Of a stretch of 64,000 bases of DNA, positions 61,310 to 64,000 are shown in pieces; within the stretch, counting starts at the first letter, position 1, and each line of letters begins with the position of its first letter. The translations under genes and the position numbers were made by a program. The DNA is from Oceanihabitans sp. 2_MG-2023 (GTDB taxonomy: Bacteria > Bacteroidota > Bacteroidia > Flavobacteriales > Flavobacteriaceae): NCBI RefSeq assembly GCF_030547245.1, contig NZ_JAUOQT010000001.1:806001-870000 (forward strand), written 5' to 3'. The notes beneath the pieces were generated by a model. It was not told the origin of the DNA. It did no database searches and worked only from the letters and a program-made list of their open reading frames with translations.

Positions 61310-61924
61310 TTACATTTTGCTAAAGTCGAACTTATAGGTTACTCCAAATTGAATAACACCGTTTAATGCACTATCATTATCGTAGTAATTGTCGTCGTAA
61401 TCATCATAGTAATAGTCGTTATAATAATCATCACGAACATCAATTATTCCTTGTTTGTAACGAACTTCTAAACCTAAACCAAAAGGAAACTCATAACCAA
61501 TACCTCCAAAAAAAGAAATATCTATTGGTGTTGCATCGTTGTAATAAGCAGAGTTAACCAATATATCTAAACTAGGTCCAATAATTAAATTAAGACCAAT
61601 ATCTGGAACAGGAAAAAATTTGTTTGCTAAGTTTAAACTTACATATTCTAGGTCTAAATCTTCTTCATAAGTAGAATCAAAATCAGAGTATTCAAATGTA
61701 GTTCCTTGATTAGAATAGGTAGTCTCAATTTGTAATTCGTAAAAGCGTGCCAGATGAAGATTTACATATAAACCACCTTGAAGACCTAACTTTGCAGTAG
61801 ATTCATCTACATTAGAAAGGTTTGCTAGATTGAATCCTGCTTTTATTCCTGGACTAACTGTTACTTGCGAAAACACTGTTGTACTAGCAATAATTAAGGC
61901 TAAGCTTAAAATAATTTTTTTCAT
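61310..61924 (-). CDS. Outer-membrane beta-barrel protein (PorT-like)
   Basis: A 204-residue exported protein with a signal peptide ending ASTTVFSQ. The body begins GIKAGFNLANLSNVDES, typical of PorT-like barrels, and alternates hydrophobic strands. An unusual Asp/Tyr-rich run (DDYYNDYYYDDYDDNYY, about 170-186) forms an extracellular loop, possibly cation-binding. It ends with FGVTYKFDFSKM. It sits within the pigment-type cluster and may be an unrelated resident or an outer-membrane partner. Confidence 0.8.
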   Translation of the reverse strand: MKKIILSLALIIASTTVFSQVTVSPGIKAGFNLANLSNVDESTAKLGLQGGLYVNLHLARFYELQIETTYSNQGTTFEYSDFDSTYEEDLDLEYVSLNLANKFFPVPDIGLNLIIGPSLDILVNSAYYNDATPIDISFFGGIGYEFPFGLGLEVRYKQGIIDVRDDYYNDYYYDDYDDNYYDNDSALNGVIQFGVTYKFDFSKM

Positions 61925-61930
61925 TCTGTT

Positions 61931-62533
61931 TTAATTTATGGATTTGAGGTTTATTTTTAATTTAATATTACTATGTAATATTACTATCTTTTGTGCAATA
62001 TTATCATTTATTTCTGAAAACAAAAACCTAACTTTTTCTTTGCCATTATTAACCCTAATCACTTTACTAATTTCTGGGTTTTCAAAATAATAATAGTCTT
62101 TGTTATTTAAGGAGGTTTTTTTTATGGTTTCCTTAGTTAAAGCGTACGCTTTTGTTGTTTTAAGATTCTCTGTGATCAAGACTCTAAAGTCTTTCTTCAA
62201 AATATTAATGAGTATTTTTTTATCGAGATCCTCTAGAATATAATTTACTTTAAAATCTTCGTTATTAAAAGTAAAGTCAAAAAGCTTATTTCCCATTTCT
62301 GTGGTAAAAACAATTCTATGGTGTTGTTCTGCAATTTTTTTAACTATAAAAAGGCCTCCAAAAGTATTGTCGTAGACTTCTATGTTGGCTTTGTAAATGT
62401 AATCTTGATTTAGATTAGAAAAATAGGGATTGAAAACATTGCTTGTTACAGCAACATCCATAAAATTGTTTTTTTTTGGAAACGATGCACAGCCAATAAA
62501 GATAAAGCATACACTAATTAGTAAATATCGCAT
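61931..62533 (-). CDS. Lipoprotein of the polyene-type cluster, LolB-like by context
   Basis: A 200-residue lipoprotein: MRYLLISVCFIFIGCASF with the lipobox Cys at position 15. The body is beta-rich (LFIVKKIAEQHHRIVFTTEM, NKLFDFTFNNEDF). Aryl-polyene clusters often carry such an outer-membrane lipoprotein next to a LolA-like gene. No conserved motif is certain, so the assignment rests on context. It overlaps the LolA-like gene by 20 nt. Confidence 0.65.
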   Translation of the reverse strand: MRYLLISVCFIFIGCASFPKKNNFMDVAVTSNVFNPYFSNLNQDYIYKANIEVYDNTFGGLFIVKKIAEQHHRIVFTTEMGNKLFDFTFNNEDFKVNYILEDLDKKILINILKKDFRVLITENLKTTKAYALTKETIKKTSLNNKDYYYFENPEISKVIRVNNGKEKVRFLFSEINDNIAQKIVILHSNIKLKINLKSIN

Positions 62534-63131
62534 TATCTAATGTTTGGTTTAGTACTTTGTTTAGGAATATTATTTTGGTATAATCTTGTGAAGGTTCTAT
62601 CATTTTTACTTCAATTACATCTCCTTTTGTATTGAATGTAATATGAAATGCTTGAATATATTTAGCAAATTTTTTGTCTTTCGGACTAAAATAAACCAAG
62701 CTATTTGTGTCTTTTTTGAAGTACTCTATATTAAATTCTGCATCATCAAACATGTCGCCTTTAACACTACTAATAATAAGTTTGTTAAGTTGTTTAAACA
62801 TTTTGTTACTACCAATATCTACGTTGCTTTTGTTGCCCTCGTCATTAATAAAAAGGGTTTCATCTTTAAATAGAATCGAATATTTAAAAGGGTCAATATA
62901 TTCCCATTTTACTAAATCTGGCGCCTTAAAAGCTAATTTTCCAGAAGTTTTAATATCATTATCTAAAAAATCTAAATGTTTGTATTGTATAAAATCACTA
63001 GAAATAGTATTGGTAGTATTTGCCAAAGCTTTTACTTTTGTTTTTAAAGCAGTAGCTTCAGTGTTGTTCATTGGTGTTTGCGCTTTTGCTGCAAAAACGA
63101 TAAAAAATAATATATATATGAGCTTATGCAT
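62514..63131 (-). CDS. LolA-like outer-membrane lipoprotein carrier
   Basis: A 205-residue exported protein from the ATG at 63131 (MHKLIYILFF); the upstream in-frame start at 63158 is rejected. The signal peptide ends FAAKAQ. The LolA fold is shown by ISSDFIQYKHLDFLDNDI, SGKLAFKAPDLVKWEYIDP and FKYSILFKDETLFIND. LolA-like proteins in these loci are thought to carry a lipid-like or pigment precursor across the periplasm. It overlaps the deacetylase gene by 8 nt and the lipoprotein gene by 20 nt. Confidence 0.83.
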   Translation of the reverse strand: MHKLIYILFFIVFAAKAQTPMNNTEATALKTKVKALANTTNTISSDFIQYKHLDFLDNDIKTSGKLAFKAPDLVKWEYIDPFKYSILFKDETLFINDEGNKSNVDIGSNKMFKQLNKLIISSVKGDMFDDAEFNIEYFKKDTNSLVYFSPKDKKFAKYIQAFHITFNTKGDVIEVKMIEPSQDYTKIIFLNKVLNQTLDNAIFTN

Positions 63132-63900
63132 ATGCTTTAATGTTAAATAAAGAATCAATTGTTACAGATTCGATTTTTTGTTGTTGTAAAAATATCAATA
63201 ACTGTTCCAAAACACTAATGGTTTTCTCGCTAGTGTCATGCAATAGAATTACATCCCCTTTTTTAAGGTTTTTTGTTACTCTTTTTAAAATGGTTTGCTC
63301 ACTTAAATTTCGGGTATCTAAAGAGCGTTTGTTCCATCCTATAGAGTGGAGTTTTATAATTTGTAAAGCTCTTTTAATTCGTGGGTTTGTTACACCAAAA
63401 GTAGGTCTATATAATAGAGCGTCTTTACAAATTTGGCGATTAATTATTTTGTTTGTTTTTTTTAATTCTTCTACCATTTTTTCTACTGAAAAAAAACCAA
63501 AATTAGTGCTATGAGTATAGGTGTGGTTTCCAATTGTATGCCCTTCTTTTATAATGCTTTTAAAAACTTCAGGATGCATTTCTATATTTTTACCAATACA
63601 AAAAAAAGTTGCTTTTGCATTATATTTTTTAAGAAGCGCTAATACTTTTGGTGTAAATTCAAGGTTAGGACCATCGTCAAAAGTGATAGCAATTTGATTT
63701 TTGTTTATTTCTGGATTGGAATTTAAAGAAGTAAAGTGATAATTCCATCCAACGAAAGAAGATCCAGCAACTGTAATTAAAAACCAAGCAAATAGGAATA
63801 AAATAATGAACCAAATAGAAAAACTATAATAGCTGTAAGCAACTAACAAACCAACTAAAAGAAGACTTGAGATAATATTTACAGTTTTAAAATTTAGCAT
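63124..63900 (-). CDS. Polysaccharide deacetylase-family (NodB) membrane protein
   Basis: A 258-residue protein. Two membrane segments (about 8-28 and 30-48) precede a NodB domain (about 65-250). Motif 1 is ITFDDGPN, motif 2 is GHTIGNHTYTHS (metal His pair), and VILLHDT near the C-terminus is motif 5. It removes an N- or O-acetyl group, or another acyl group, from a glycan or glycolipid. Such enzymes accompany flexirubin/aryl-polyene loci. The start overlaps the end of the next gene upstream by 5 nt. Confidence 0.85.
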   Translation of the reverse strand: MLNFKTVNIISSLLLVGLLVAYSYYSFSIWFIILFLFAWFLITVAGSSFVGWNYHFTSLNSNPEINKNQIAITFDDGPNLEFTPKVLALLKKYNAKATFFCIGKNIEMHPEVFKSIIKEGHTIGNHTYTHSTNFGFFSVEKMVEELKKTNKIINRQICKDALLYRPTFGVTNPRIKRALQIIKLHSIGWNKRSLDTRNLSEQTILKRVTKNLKKGDVILLHDTSEKTISVLEQLLIFLQQQKIESVTIDSLFNIKAYA

Positions 63901-64000
63901 TGTTTTAGTAGCGTGAAACTATGATTTTCTCCACGATACTGATTGTATAATAAGATGTTTTTAAATGAAGCTGTGTCTTTATTATTAAGTTTTACAGCCT
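63894..64000 (-). CDS. C-terminal fragment, possible beta-ketoacyl synthase (partial)
   Basis: The last 34 codons and TAA are visible on the minus strand; the gene continues beyond the right edge. The tail (FKNILLYNQYRGENHSFTLL) has the look of a ketosynthase-like C-terminus, and the position at the head of a polyene-type cluster suggests that. The fragment is too short to be certain. It overlaps the deacetylase start. Confidence 0.4.
   Translation of the reverse strand, partial: AVKLNNKDTASFKNILLYNQYRGENHSFTLLKQC

Noticed and set aside
61366-61557. Plus-strand frame with His-rich translation opposite the Asp/Tyr loop
   Set aside because: It is the complement of the Asp/Tyr-rich stretch of the barrel gene and has no independent support.
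1-64000. CRISPR arrays, insertion sequences, phage genes or toxin-antitoxin pairs
   Set aside because: I looked for repeated spacers, transposase motifs and phage structural genes and saw none; the repeats present are short palindromes or promoter motifs.

Overview
The window is a single AT-rich chromosomal stretch from a member of the Bacteroidota, most likely a marine Flavobacteriaceae. The evidence is convergent: TAnnTTTG-type -7 promoter elements with few Shine-Dalgarno sequences, type IX secretion C-terminal sorting domains (21575-23515, 32916-35522), a CarboxypepD-like N-terminal domain on the TonB receptor, and a flexirubin/aryl-polyene-type gene set at the right end. No phage, insertion sequence or CRISPR array was seen.

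Layout. 1-3088: end of a probable ferrochelatase gene, hemJ, an NtrY-like histidine kinase and a crotonase. 3113-6040: two tandem paralogous small secreted proteins plus the remnant of a third, divergent from an AraC regulator. 6044-10150: lipid genes (PlsC, acyl-ACP desaturase), an HD hydrolase, a bacilliredoxin and a TerB/J-domain protein. 10240-20717: metal homeostasis, with a TonB receptor, metal-binding lipoprotein, ABC ATPase and two permeases carrying winged-helix-like tails, a divergent DtxR/MntR-type regulator with a perfect 16-bp palindrome between the two, then FeoA, FeoB and a small Cys-rich partner. 20791-25208: SCO1-like protein, secreted M1 peptidase, RseP and tRNA-Asn.

25306-51005 is the most interesting part. 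A tight operon (25873-32015) encodes a CheY-like receiver, an H-NOX domain protein, a PAS histidine kinase, a FIST-domain (NosP-like) protein, a second histidine kinase, an Hpt protein and a LytTR response regulator. That is two candidate nitric-oxide/heme sensors, each next to its own kinase, converging on one Hpt and one DNA-binding output. Seven promoters in and around it carry 15-bp direct repeats (consensus near CCATTCGTCKACAST, 21-22 nt spacing), always with one half-site starting 61-62 nt upstream of a -7 element. This is the geometry expected of LytTR binding sites. The promoters serve an orphan 106-aa gene, the signalling operon itself, a CAP-domain lipoprotein, a large type IX-secreted protein, a STAS protein with a flippase, a GT4 glycosyltransferase, and a receiver-GT2 fusion operon with manA. 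Together with a TPR/beta-barrel protein, a membrane-anchored GH-A glycosidase and a 1029-aa GT-C-like membrane protein, these look like an exopolysaccharide assembly and export system with parts analogous to Pel/Pga/Alg. My proposal is a NO-responsive phosphorelay controlling an exopolysaccharide regulon, without any visible c-di-GMP component.

51010-64000 (minus strand) is a compact, overlapping gene set typical of flexirubin/aryl-polyene loci: adenylate-forming ligase, C45-type acyltransferase, CrtI-like oxidoreductase, MMPL-PlsC fusion, GT2-DUF2062 fusion, FabZ-like dehydratase, beta-barrel, lipoprotein, LolA-like carrier, polysaccharide deacetylase and the tail of a possible ketosynthase. 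The cluster continues past the right edge.
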